Source of the DNA: Periplaneta americana
Lineage: Eukaryota; Arthropoda; Insecta; Blattodea; Blattidae
Length of the DNA stretch: 64,000 bases
Assembly: GCF_040183065.1 (NCBI RefSeq)
Contig: NC_091118.1
Coordinates: 212,405,029 to 212,469,028 of the forward strand
Reading direction: 5' to 3'
Shown here piece by piece: positions 54,000 through 63,847 of this stretch. The translations under genes were made by a program, and so were the position numbers. The notes below the pieces were generated by a model. The model did not search any database. It worked only from the letters and a program-made list of their open reading frames with translations, and was not told where the DNA came from. Position 1 is the first letter of the stretch. The number at the start of each line of letters is the position of its first letter.

Positions 54000-54258
54000 A
54001 GGTCCGAGGATTCGCCAAAAGATTACCCAGCATTTGCCTTTTGGTTGGGGAAAACCTCGGAAAAACCCAACCAGGTAATCAAATCAAAGGGGTTGATGCC
54101 GAGGACTCGCCATAGACCATCCGGCTTTAGTCCCACGGCTGGGGAAAACCTCGGAAGAAACCATTCAATGAGACCAAAGGGGGATCCAACCCAAGCCTGA
54201 ACGCAGCTCCGGATCAGCAGCCCAGCGAGTCTGCCGACTGAGCTACATCGATGGCTCT
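54000..54258 (-). mobile_element. SINE family E (tRNA head on minus strand)
   Basis: On the minus strand it begins GAGCCATCGATGTAGCTCAG followed by TCGGCAGACTCGCTGGGCTG, a clear tRNA-like 5' half with box A. The body contains CCGAGGTTTTCCCCA twice (near 54058 and 54150). The box B is diverged (GTTCAGGCTTGGGTTGGATC). Confidence 0.7.
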
Positions 54259-54629
54259 ACTAAAAGTATACAATACATAGCAATCAGATTATTAAATTTA
54301 CAAACGCAAACGATCATTCATCAGTTGAGCTATATGTATAGTACAAAACAAGTTAATTAAATTTAAGGCATAAACAATTCAATCAGTTGTGATATACAGA
54401 AATTGATAATACATATCATGCAAACTACTTCAAATTACAAACACAAACAATTTATCAATAGAGCTATACAGATTACTATCCAATTTAAAGCATATACAAT
54501 TCCTCCGCCAAAACTATACAAACATATACAATACAAAGTAAGCAGATATGCTGTAGCATACATCAGGATTTTGTGACATACCAGACCTCAACATTTGTAT
54601 ATAACCCTGAAGTCGATACTCTGTCATTA

Positions 54630-54876
54630 GGTCCACACCTGTGGAGTAACGGTCAGCGCGTCTGGCCGCGAAACCAGGTGGCCCGGGTTCGAATCCCAGT
54701 CGGAACAAGTTACCTGGTTGAGGTTTTTTCTAGTGTTTTCCCTCAACCCAATACGAGCAAATGCTGGGTAACTTTCGGTGCTGGACCCCGGACTCATTTC
54801 ACCGGCATTATCACCTTCATTTCATTCAGACGCTAAATAACCTAGATGTTGATACAGCGTCGTAAAATAAAAATAA
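54630..54876 (+). mobile_element. SINE family D copy 6
   Basis: ACTCTGTCATTA at 54618-54629 and 54877-54888 is a perfect 12-bp duplication. The head CACACCTGTGGAGTAACGGT and box B GGGTTCGAATCCCAG are present, and the 3' end is AAAATAAAAATAA. Confidence 0.95.
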
Positions 54877-54888
54877 ACTCTGTCATTA

Positions 54889-55435
54889 AAAGTCAATTGA
54901 AATGTATAGATCAACACATTGTGCACTTTGGGTCAACTTATTGCAAGGTATCCACTTTAAACAGCATAGAAGGACTTCATTCATATTAATATTAGACTAC
55001 CATCCATGTTTTAGACAGGATATGAACCAGGGAATGAAACTTTCACACCGTATTAAATCATACTTTGTGTTCACAGTAGCTAGCTGCATCTTTAATTTTC
55101 TTTGCCTACCTTATCATAAAATGAACTAATGTACAACAACCTCTCGACCTTAGCACAGCACATTTCATATTATGAGAACGACATTGAGATATCATTCATT
55201 ATCTGATTATTTTTTCAGGTTTCTTGGATTACTATGCCTTTGAATTCGATTGGTTTGTTTACTGATGGCACAAGGTTCATATAGCTAAGGCCTTCAATTT
55301 CACTAGTCTGATAACATTTTTAAGAAAAGGGCATCTATCGGGCGAAATCCATTGCCCTCATTAATGGAATGATAATTAGAGGGAAATTTCCACATAAATT
55401 CTAATTTTTAGGTACTAAAGGCCACCATTAAGGCT
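54889..55435. other. IFRD intron 3: no supported feature
   Basis: No recognisable element or exon. Confidence 0.35.
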
Positions 55436-55690
55436 TAGGTGGCAGAGCCATCTGTACCTGAAAAGAGAAAGTGTGGGTAGACGATACAAAGACTAAGTTT
55501 AGAATGGAAAACTTTTCCTCCTCCCCCACAAACTTATTGTGGCATGACTTCAACATTACTGCCCTTGTGGAGGAGGCCAGACTTGTACTTATCGTCCGAA
55601 AAGTCAGGCACATTCAAACAGATGTGAAACCACCAGTGGTGACTCATTGCTTGGAAATGTTTCAGTGCATTCTTAACAGACACGTTTAAC
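55436..55690. other. Protein-like stretch of unknown origin
   Basis: The + frame 55471-55689 encodes LLWHDFNITALVEEARLVLI, then VRKVRHIQTDVKPPVVTHCL. The region is GC-richer than its flanks. It may be a decayed coding repeat. It fits no IFRD exon in frame or similarity. Confidence 0.25.
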
Positions 55691-58033
55691 ATTTTCAGGA
55701 TTTACATTTCTTATGATTTCTCTCTCTCCCTCTATCTTTTTCTTTCATATACATTAGGAACTGTAAGTAATGTCATTAATTTCAAGGGGTTATTCTTTGA
55801 GATATTTTTAAACAAAATGTTTAATACAATTTTGCTCGTTTTTACTTGCTTTTTGACTTAAAAATTGTTTTATATGAAAAATTTCCTGGTGTGTTATGGG
55901 AAAGCCATTGATTTAATTACAATATGTTAAGTCAATTTAAGAGAGCAGTGTATTCTGATAATAAATTATTGAAATAATTTTAGTTTTTCCCTTTAAATGT
56001 TCGAAATTTGATGCGCGGCGCGCCCCCCCTCCACACACACACACACACACTATTACAACCTATGTAATGGTGCATGTTGAAATATATACTGTAAAAAAAA
56101 ACACACACACGTCATATAAACAGGATTTATGATTAGGCAGTGTGTTGGTGAGAGATATCAAATAGGATTTATGATTAGGCAGTGTGTTGGTGTACATCAT
56201 TTGCTATTGACACCTTCTAACTTTCTGCGGAATCAGAGATCAGCTCTTTATACTCTGCCTAATCAGTCTTGAGTTAGAGTTTACATAATTTTTCAAGTGG
56301 AAATCATTTGAGCGAAAAGAAACAAATAACTCATACCCTTTTTCTTCTTTTGGTCTCTCAGACATTGACTATCTTCCATTTTTGGGACTGGACTTTAACA
56401 CATTCACGCAGTGATAACTTGAAATAGTAATATGCGTTACAAGAGCGGTATGTTGAAGTTTTCATGTTCGAGGAAAAGTTTGGAAAAGTGAAACGTAGTT
56501 GAGCTTTTTTAATTTCCGAGAATTGAAAGAAAACATATTGCTCGTGTATCGTACATTATTTTGTGCGAAGATCGTTTATTACATACCTGAAAGAGGAATT
56601 TCTAATTAGTTGCAATGAAATCTCCATCTTGGTTTCTGTTCAATGATAGCAAATTTGCAAAACAAAAATATCTGTCTTCAACATTGTTGCTTTAAAATGT
56701 TTTCTGTGTTTACTATACTCCAGCAGGCCGTGATATACGTCTGTCTTTTTTTTCCCCAGTCTATGATGAGTCTGGAATCTTGTTCATTTTTTCACGGCTT
56801 CCTTAATGTTACTTGCATCACGAATGCAGTAACTTTAGTGGAGTTGTAGAGTTTACTTAATTTTTGCAAATATTTAAAAACAATAATTAAGAGTGCAATT
56901 TAGGTGAAATTGCAGTGGTAAGTTTCCAATTTATAATTAGACTATTAGTATATTGAACGTCTCTAAAAATAATATGTTAAAAGCCTAAAGCAGTAAAATC
57001 AATATGTCACTTAAGCGGTAAGAAGAGGGAAATTGTTGTGTGTGTTCGGTTGGGAATACTGAATGTGGAATTTTAGACTTTCCGCAGATTGGTTTTGTGC
57101 GGAAACCAAGCAAATACGCACGATCTCGCACAAAATATTTTAAATAGTTTTATAGTATTTTCACTGGCATATTTCTTTACTTTGTGGCTACTACTACTGC
57201 TACTGCTCCATTATTTTTGAGACCTCTGTATAGTTGTAGTTGGTGGTCAAAATCTTTTAATTAGCAGTTTGCACTGTGAAGAGAAAGATTGACAAAATGA
57301 TAATTAAACTATGTATGGTTGCCTATTCATTACTGTAAACACGTGTTCAGTTCACAGAAACAAACTAATGTAAGTAGCAAACTTAAAAACAATTCACATG
57401 TTCTGGTCATGTAGACAGATAAACTGGTATAAACAGCTCGTTGTCTTGGAAACAATCACATGTTCAATTCATGCTAACAAGAGAATTGATAAACTGCAAA
57501 CAACCTTGAAAATAATTAACATATGAAGAGTACAGGTGAAAAAAGATGGTCACATTGCTTTGAAGGTTGAGATATTTCAGTATATTAATACAAAATTTAT
57601 TGCTGTTCTATCTAATATAGGCAGCAAACAGTCTTCTAAAAATTCACATGGTCATTTTATTCGTGCTTATAAATTGATATTTCCAGATTACAACATCACA
57701 AAATTTATCAGTGTCACACACAAGATATACCTTCGACACTAATTAATAGCATGTTACATAATTATGTTACGTTACTTGGTAATGTCTCGTCATCATTATT
57801 GGTTGCATAACAGCCCCTTTGGACGATAACATTCTTTTGAAGCTCTTGCCATGGTTCTCTGTTTGCTATCAATGCCTGCCAGTTTGTATTTCCCAGTAGT
57901 TTAGAGTCTTTAGGCCCGGTACTTTAAATAGGTTAATCTAAATAAGTTAAACCTAATGGAGAGTTTAACTCAGTGTGCTGTATTACACAGTCTCGGTTAA
58001 GTTAAACTGTAGTGAAATACGATTGGTATTTAC
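55691..58033. other. IFRD intron 3: short repeats only
   Basis: It contains (CA)n near 56034-56050 and an imperfect tandem repeat, AGGATTTATGATTAGGCAGT, at 56121 and 56165 (44-bp period). No genes seen. Confidence 0.5.
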
Positions 58034-58500
58034 CACAGTCTAGTATATACAGCCACGAAGCTCAATACATAGTAAATATGCATCCACAGATAATTGCTAA
58101 CCACTAGGATCACTACTATCGCCTCATTATAGACAGTGTGAAATAGTATCTGCACAGTCTGTTGTTCCTAGTAAAAAAAAGGTAAAGGTATCCCCGTAAC
58201 ATGCCATGAAGACACTTGGGGGGCATGCTTTCCATGACCTCAGTACTAGAATGAGGTGGTGTGGTCGGCACCACGCTCTGACCCCCTTTTACCTCCGGGA
58301 AAGACTCGGTACTTAATTTTATAGGAGGCTGAGTGAACCTCGGGGCCGTTCTGAAAGTTTGACAACGAGAAAAAATCCTGTCACCACCTGGGATCGAACC
58401 CCGGACCTTTCAGTCCGTAGCCAGCTGCTCTACCAACTGAGCTACCCAGCTGCCCTACCCTCATAAACTCAAGCTTCTTAACTGTATATACTAGACTGTG
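58034..58500. mobile_element. MITE family M, copy interrupted by a SINE
   Basis: CACAGTCTAGTATATACAG at 58034 and CTGTATATACTAGACTGTG ending at 58500 are the family ends. The sequence 58170-58457 is absent from the 13151 copy, where TTTCTAGCACCCTCAAAACT is continuous. The flanks GTATTTAC and GTATTACT are similar but not identical. Confidence 0.85.
58170..58457 (-). mobile_element. SINE family F (tRNA head on minus strand)
   Basis: The minus strand begins GGGCAGCTGGGTAGCTCAGT, continues TGGTAGAGCAGCTGGCTACG, and has box B GGGGTTCGATCCCAGG. This is a well-kept tRNA-like head with perfect box A and box B. The body ends TACCTTTACCTTTTTTTTA. It is inserted inside a family M MITE. Confidence 0.85.
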
Positions 58501-58502
58501 GT

Positions 58503-58978
58503 ATTACTTACTTACTTACAAATGGCTTTTAAGGAACCCGAAGGTTCATTGCCGCCCTCACATAAGCCTGCCAGCGGTCCCTATCCCGTGCAAGATTAAT
58601 CCAGTCTCTATCATCATACCCCACCTCTCTCAAATCCATTTTAATATTATCTTCCCATCTACATCTTGGCCTCCCCAAAGATCTTTTTCCCTGTGGCCTC
58701 CCAACTAACACTCTATATGCATTTCTGGATTCGCCCATACGTGCTACATGACCTGCCCATCTCAAACGTCTGGATTTAATGTTCCTAATTATGTCAGGTG
58801 AAGAATACAATGCGTGCAGTTCTGTGTTGTGTAACTTTCTCCATTCTCCTGTAACTTCATCCCTCTTAGCCCCAAATATTTTCCTAAGCACCTTATTCTC
58901 AAACACCCTTAACCCATGTTCCTCTCTCAAAGTGAGAGTCCAAGTTTCACAGCCATACAGAACAACCGGTAATACTGC
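58503..58978 (-). mobile_element. LINE family A, 5'-truncated copy 5
   Basis: The TTACTTACTTAC tail at 58504-58516 is followed by the family 3' end. The minus frame at 58529-58930 (133 codons) from [14 protein letters not shown] through [14 protein letters not shown] to LRVP is intact. It is truncated at 58978. Confidence 0.92.
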
Positions 58979-59204
58979 TAGGAAAGAAATGAAGATGATT
59001 GCTGCTGTTTTATTATACAGGGTTTCTGAGAATGAATGCTATTGCTGTTAAAATGGCCGATGCTCGTGAACAATCTTCATTAAGAAATATCTTTGTTCTT
59101 CAATAACAGAAAAAATATCATAATAAACCTGTAAAGGACGAATACTGCCTACTTTAGTATGCATGTCAGACTTAACCGAGGCTTATTTGAAGGATTTGTA
59201 ACAA

Positions 59205-59290
59205 GCTGTTTTTTTTTTACGGTGATGGGTTGCTAGCCCTTTGCCCAACCCCCAAGCTGGAGGACCACTCCTCATCGGCTGTCCGTGACT
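59205..59290. repeat. Short dispersed-repeat-like segment
   Basis: GTGATGGGTTGCTAGCCCTT through CATCGGCTGTCCGTGACTGC abuts the truncated 5' end of the next LINE copy. It looks like a fragment of another repeat; the family is not known. Confidence 0.35.
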
Positions 59291-59838
59291 GCTTACTGTT
59301 ATTATTCGGTTGAGAAGCTTTTATCATCCAGTCTGCTGTCAAAAAATCTGAAAGTTAGAATTTATGAAACAGTTATATTACCGGTTGTTCTTTATGGTTG
59401 TGAAACATGGACTCTCACTTTGAGAGAGTAATTGAGATTAAGGGTGTTTGGGAATAAGGTGCTTAGGAAAATATTTGGGGCTAAGAGGGATGAAGTTACA
59501 GGAGAATGGAGAAAGTTACACAACACAGAACTGCACGCATTGTATTCTTCACCTGACATAATTAGGAACATTAAATCCAGACGTTTGAAATGGGCAGGGC
59601 ATGTAGCACTTATGGGCAAATCCAGAAATGCATATAGAGTGTTGGTTGGGAGGCCGGAGGGAAAAAGACCTTTGGGGAGGCCGAGACGTAGATGGGAAGA
59701 TAATATTAAAACGGATTTGAGGGAGGTGGGATATGATAGAGACTGGATTAATCTTGCTCAGGATAGGGACCGATGGCGGGCTTATGTGAGGGCGGCAATG
59801 AACCTTTGGGTTCCTTAAAAGCCAGTAAGTAAGTAAGT
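59291..59838 (+). mobile_element. LINE family A, 5'-truncated copy 6
   Basis: It starts at [18 protein letters not shown]-like sequence. An in-frame TAA replaces the Glu of LREEH near 59430, and the frame from 59432 to 59818 is otherwise open. The tail is AGTAAGTAAGTAAGT at 59824-59838. It faces copy 5 in opposite orientation, 312 bases away. Confidence 0.92.
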
Positions 59839-60291
59839 CAGACTTAACCTCAAATAGTTTCTTAATGCTGGCTACCATTGTTATACTCACAAACACATTG
59901 CAACCAGACAGAACCATGCATGACCAACTGCGACCGAACTCCATACACAATTAGCTGACTGATGAGCTATAATATTAATGTGCGTATGTTATAAGTTGTG
60001 TAGAGTGTTTATGAAACAGATGTCAGTCAAATAATAAAATTATTACTATGAGTTTAGTAATATTAGTTAATATTGTTATGTGTTTATAAAACAGGGCCCA
60101 GTATTGCATAGTAAATTTTATCAAGAGACTGTCTACCACGCACAGCACAATGTGCAATAGATTTACAGTAGATTTATGGACACCTCTGAAATCTTCCATC
60201 ATTTTTAGTATACCTCTATCAAAGGCAATATAACACAGGACAACTAGTAACTGATGCAGAGGTTCAACAGCAAGTTTTCAGAAATGAAACC
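59839..60291. other. IFRD intron 3: no supported feature
   Basis: No recognisable element. The 133-codon minus frame here overlaps the LINE and is a shadow. Confidence 0.35.
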
Positions 60292-60335
60292 TGGCCCCGG
60301 AACGATTTTTCCCTCGAAATTATTCAACTTAAGGG
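60292..60335 (+). mobile_element. Fragment of the tRNA-like inverted element (10921 family)
   Basis: GGCCCCGGAACGATTTTTCC then CTCGAAATTATTCAACTT matches the outer end of the right arm at 11351-11386. Only the last 44 bases or so of an arm are present. Confidence 0.65.
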
Positions 60336-61024
60336 GAGACTGTAGGTGAGTTAGGGTCAAAATCATTGATTTTTTTTTTTTTTTTTTTAATTTTCCTGAT
60401 AGTTTAGAGTCCGTTTTATCAAGATGCTATGTATTTTTGTCTGAAAAGGGCAATTCAAATTCCCTCTGCATGACATTCCACGCCCCCTTCAAGTTCTCCA
60501 TCTCTATAGCGTTACTTTTCCTGTTTCCTGAGGTTTTAGAAAGAAATTTTGTGTTGTTTTGTTGCTCAGTCTGTTTCACCATGCTCCTTTCAGCTGTTTC
60601 CCGCCAGTTTATTGTTAGTGTTGTATGTTTTTCTTGTAAGGGAAGAAAAATGCCTCGCCCTAGGAAAATTTTCTTGAAAAGAAAAGGAGGGTGTGGAAGG
60701 AAGAGAAAAAGTGATGTAAATAATGGTAAATAATGTTGTAAATAATGTAGATAATACTAGTAATATTGTAAATAGTGCAGTTATTGAAATTAAATGTGTT
60801 TCATTAGCTAATATATATTTTTCACACAGAAAGCAAAGTGGAATGAATTCAGGACAATGATGTATGTAGTCAACGAAAATTATCGCATTATCCTGTAAGT
60901 GTTACCAGAATGACCTCAGGACTGCTTTGATTTCCCCTTAATCTCGTTCGCACCCTTGGAGTGGAGATCACATCTGTCTTGGTGGTCATCTTTCAGATGA
61001 GTTACATGACCCTTATTGTTCCAG
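60336..61024. other. IFRD intron 3 end; one basic open frame
   Basis: A frame at 60437-60733 ends with the very basic KMPRPRKIFLKRKGGCGRKRKS. It may be a fragment of a transposon protein; there is no firm family. A poly-T run is at 60371-60388. The last bases (TTATTGTTCCAG) are the acceptor for exon 4. Confidence 0.35.
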
Positions 61025-61226
61025 ACGTATCACACTAAGTGATGGAATCGAGCGGAGTTTGAAGAAGGGCCGTGGCTCTGAACAGGCTGCAGCAGCGCAG
61101 TTGGCACCCCTGCTCTGCGTCCAACTTGGGGCTGGCGACGAGGCGGAGGAAGTGTGTAAACTGCTGGCTCCTGTGCTGTCTGTTGTGGCCCATGACACAT
61201 TTGCCTCGCTCCAGGCCAGAGCCAAG
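61025..61226 (+). CDS. IFRD: IFRD1/2 homologue, coding exon 4
   Basis: It enters in phase 2 (AG plus A gives Arg) and reads RRITLSDGIERSLKKGRGSE, QAAAAQLAPLLCVQLGAGDE, then AEEVCKLLAPVLSVVAHDTF and ASLQARAK. This aligns closely with the most conserved IFRD block (RR.TL.D.IER.LKKGK..EQ.AAA.LA..LCIQLG.G...EE....L.P.L......S...ARA). It ends at AAG|GTACCT in phase 0 (GT at 61227-61228). GC content is far above the flanks. Short frames in other phases here are shadows. Confidence 0.97.
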
Positions 61227-61623
61227 GTACCTGCAGCCTCAGAGTAATTGTTCTTCCTCCTTCCCTGCTTTTTCATTTTCAGTTGAAAGTCCCCCAGATA
61301 TAACAGTGTGATTCAAACGGTTTTTGTGAAATGTTCAAATATCGACATCCTGCCTGAATACAGATCGCAGTTCATCATCTCATTGAGATGAGATCTGAAT
61401 ATGCTTCTTTCTGAGGCTGTATTAAATGTCGGTTATTTGGCTTCTGTGGATAATGAAGGAACTCTCTGTTAGCTGATTCTGCAAGCCTGTCAGACAATAA
61501 GAACCATCTTAGCATGCAGGCTTTCACGGCCGGTGTCTAGTTGAAACGGAGCTTCCGGGCTAAGATGCTGTGGTCTACTGGTGCAGATGTTCCCAGACGT
61601 TTCGTCTACTACTGCGGCAGACA

Positions 61624-61630
61624 TCTTCAG
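61624..61630 (-). ncRNA. Possible hammerhead-type ribozyme core, left arm
   Basis: On the minus strand CTGAAGA (61630-61624) fits the CUGANGA core and is followed 20 bases later by CGAAAC (61604-61599). A short GTCT/AGAC helix lies between, as helix II would. Hammerhead motifs have been described in Penelope-like terminal repeats. The helix II closing pair has an extra T and helix I was not established, so activity is unproven. Confidence 0.35.
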
Positions 61631-61725
61631 TGGTTAGGTATCCTAGGTCGAAGTCTTCTGCTGTAGCAACTGATAACCTGACTGGTTGCCTGTCCTTATT
61701 TATAGAGCCGGGGATTGGCCTTGGT

Positions 61726-61945
61726 GTTCCGTTGTCGCAGCGGTCCGCACCCGTTGGATCACTGTGGCCATGGACTGGTCGTGGCGTTTCGTTGTCGGCA
61801 GCCCGCACCTGTTAGATCCCGGTGGCCTTGGGCTGGTCGTGGCGTACCATTGTCGCGTCGATCCGCACTCGCTGGATTGCAGTGGCCTTGGACTGGTTGT
61901 TGTGCTCCATTGTCGTGGCGGACTGCACTCGCTGGATTTCATCCT
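61726..61945. repeat. 57-60 bp tandem repeats, about 3.7 units
   Basis: GTTCCGTTGTCGCAGCGGTC..., GTTTCGTTGTCGGCAGCCCG..., GTACCATTGTCGCGTCGATC... and GCTCCATTGTCGTGGCGGAC... start successive units. Each continues GCAC-CG-TGGAT...GTGGCC-TGGACTGGTCGTGG-like. On the minus strand they encode a TPRP-rich repeat (such as TKRHDQSMATVIQRVRTAAT). They belong to the Penelope-like left arm. Confidence 0.85.
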
Positions 61946-61969
61946 CAGTAACACGTCCAATTACTTCCC

Positions 61970-62323
61970 CGTCTGTTTCGGGAGGCGATTGAAATTCATA
62001 AACATATCAACAACTTCAACTGTAAAGAAGAGGGTCTGAAACTTAACAACTGCTGGCATCCTGTCCTGAAACGCACTCATACTAAACCTGTGCGCAGCGA
62101 CAGTACGAGAGATGGAAACCAAAATCCAGCGAGTGCAGTCCGCCACAACGACAAAACGCCACGACCAGTCCATGGCCACAGTGATCCAACGGGTGCGGAC
62201 CGCCGCGACAACGAAACACCAAGGCCAATCCCCGGCTCTATAAATGACAAGCAACCAGTCAGGGTATCAGTTACTACAGGTACTCCTAGCAGGAGACTTC
62301 GACCTAGGATACCTAACCACTGA
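61970..62323 (+). pseudogene. Penelope-like ORF, C-terminal end
   Basis: An open frame reads FREAIEIHKHINNFNCKEEG, then LKLNNCWHPVLKRTHTKP, and continues with a repeat-derived HNDKTPRPVHGHSDPT tail to a stop at 62323. The (L)REAIEI.KH.NNFN.....L...W.PVL pattern is the conserved C-terminal end of the GIY-YIG module in Penelope-like elements (nuclease tail with the catalytic Glu of REA-IE and the Asn of NFN). The GIY and YIG strands and the reverse transcriptase are missing. Confidence 0.75.
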
Positions 62324-62351
62324 AGATGTCTGCCGCAGTAGTAGACGAAAC
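62320..62351 (+). ncRNA. Possible hammerhead-type ribozyme core, right arm
   Basis: CTGAAGA at 62320-62326 followed by GTCT...AGAC and CGAAAC at 62346-62351 repeats the layout of the left arm in opposite orientation. CATCTGGGAACATCTGCACC follows. The solo repeat at 12991-13136 has a weaker version (GTGAAGATGGTCACC...GAACAAAA). Confidence 0.35.
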
Positions 62352-62420
62352 ATCTGGGAACATCTGCACCAGTAGACCATGGCATCTTAGCCTGGAAGCT
62401 CCGTTTCAAATAAGAACCAT

Positions 62421-62984
62421 GTCAGGAATTTGGGAGCATGTTCGGATCTCGGTAAGACGAGCTGCAGCTTGCATTCAGGCAGGAGGTGGATATTTTGAAC
62501 AGTTCATCTAGGTGGCCTGTAGTGAAGATTTCCATACCTATAAGGAATTTACTTACACTTATTTGCTGACAGGAGGCAGAGGGACAAGTGATAAGCTCAT
62601 CACCTCAAATCCACCTAGTATGCAACTAAGCTATTACTGGGAAGTCGGTAAGAGAGGCTAATTTTTAGCTGAGAGGCCCTAATTTAGTCTTAGAGGTCTT
62701 CAACTTGCCTAAGAATTCGAAAATGGGACACACGGCTTAAAGTCCCTCCTGGGGAACTCATGCTCTGGATTTTTGCATCCGGAAAAATTCATACATCTCA
62801 GCCGGATTTGAACCCGCAACTCTTGGGTCTAGAGGAGAGAAATTTAAACAGAATGCATCAATATAAATCCAGTAAACAATTGTACTGGAGTGCACTATGA
62901 TCATACTTGCAAGCCCTACTCAGAAACCAAGCATTTCCGGACCATATTGATATAACCATGTTTTCTTCTGTTATGTTGTTGCAA
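62421..62984. other. IFRD intron 4: one weak tRNA-like motif
   Basis: On the minus strand GAGTTGCGGGTTCAAATCCG (near 62800-62820) is box B-like, and a decayed SINE may occupy about 62740-62840. Nothing else was recognised. Confidence 0.35.
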
Positions 62985-63610
62985 CAGTAACAATTACAAA
63001 TAACACTTGGGAGGAAATTAAACGCTGAATAAATATGGGAAATGCTGTTATTATTCGGTTGAGAAGCTTTTGTCATCCAGTCTGCTGTCAAAAAACTGAA
63101 AGTTAGAATTTATAAAACAGTTATATTACCGGTTGTTCTGTATGGTTGTGAAACTTGGACTCTCGCTTCGAGAGAGGAACAGAGGTTAAGGGTGTTTGAG
63201 AATAAGGTGCTTAGGAAAATATTTGGGGCTAAAAGAGATGAAGTTACAGGAGAATGGAGAAAGTTACACAACGCAGAACTGCACGCATTGTATTCTTCAC
63301 CTGACATAATAATTAAGAACATTAAATTAATTAACATTAAATCCAATGTTTGAGATGGGCAGGGCATATAGCACGTATGGGCAAATTCAGAAATGCATAT
63401 AGAGTGTTAGTTGGGAAGCCAGAGGGGAAAAAGACCATTTGATGAGGCCGAGATGTAGATGGGAAGATAACATTAAAATGGATTTGAGGGAGGTGGGATA
63501 TGTTGGTATGGACTGGATTAATCTTGCTCAGGATAGGGACCAATGGCGGGCTTATGCGAGGGCGGCAATGAACCTCTGAGTTGTATAAAAGCTGTTTGTA
63601 AGTACATAAG
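62985..63610 (+). mobile_element. LINE family A, 5'-truncated copy 7
   Basis: It starts at TREEIKR-like sequence (NTWEEIKR, with AACGCTGAATAAATATGGG near 63020) and runs to the AACCTC end with a degraded GTAAGTACATAAG tail. Frameshifts occur near 63050 and 63310, where an 18-base AATTAA-rich segment is inserted into IIRNIKS. Transcribed in sense within IFRD intron 4. Confidence 0.9.
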
Positions 63611-63847
63611 TATTACATATGAGGAATTCATACCTGAAGTTTTGCCCACTTTTTTCGTTACACCCTGTGTAAATTCATTTACTATCATAGGTACCAGGAG
63701 TGCTAGTGGATGCATATTGTGCCTTAGTGTGGTTTTGTAGGGCTATGATTGCTGCAGCTATGGTAGAAGGAAAATGGTCAGTAACTAGGAGTGTTTTGTC
63801 AGCAGACCCAGTTTGGCTCTGATTAACTTCATGTTGTTTGTTTGCAG

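Larger units (their letters stand above)
61508..62408. mobile_element. Penelope-like element, truncated, with inverted terminal arms (901 bp)
   Basis: AATAAGAACCAT at 61496-61507 and 62409-62420 is a 12-bp target duplication. Arms of roughly 250 bp (about 61541-61790 and 62155-62405) are inverted copies. Between them lies the C-terminal end of an ORF with a GIY-YIG-type nuclease tail (61970-62323). Penelope-like elements are known for terminal repeats in direct or inverted arrangement and for reverse transcriptase joined to GIY-YIG. The left arm extends into a 57-60 bp tandem repeat (61726-61945). The start AGGCTTTCACGGCCGG is shared with 13003. It lies in IFRD intron 4. Confidence 0.8.

Noticed and set aside
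55471-55689. Extra IFRD exon
   Set aside because: It does not match the IFRD family, and exons 3 and 4 already join in phase without it.
61013-61276. Minus-strand Ala/Ser-rich frame
   Set aside because: Shadow of IFRD exon 4.
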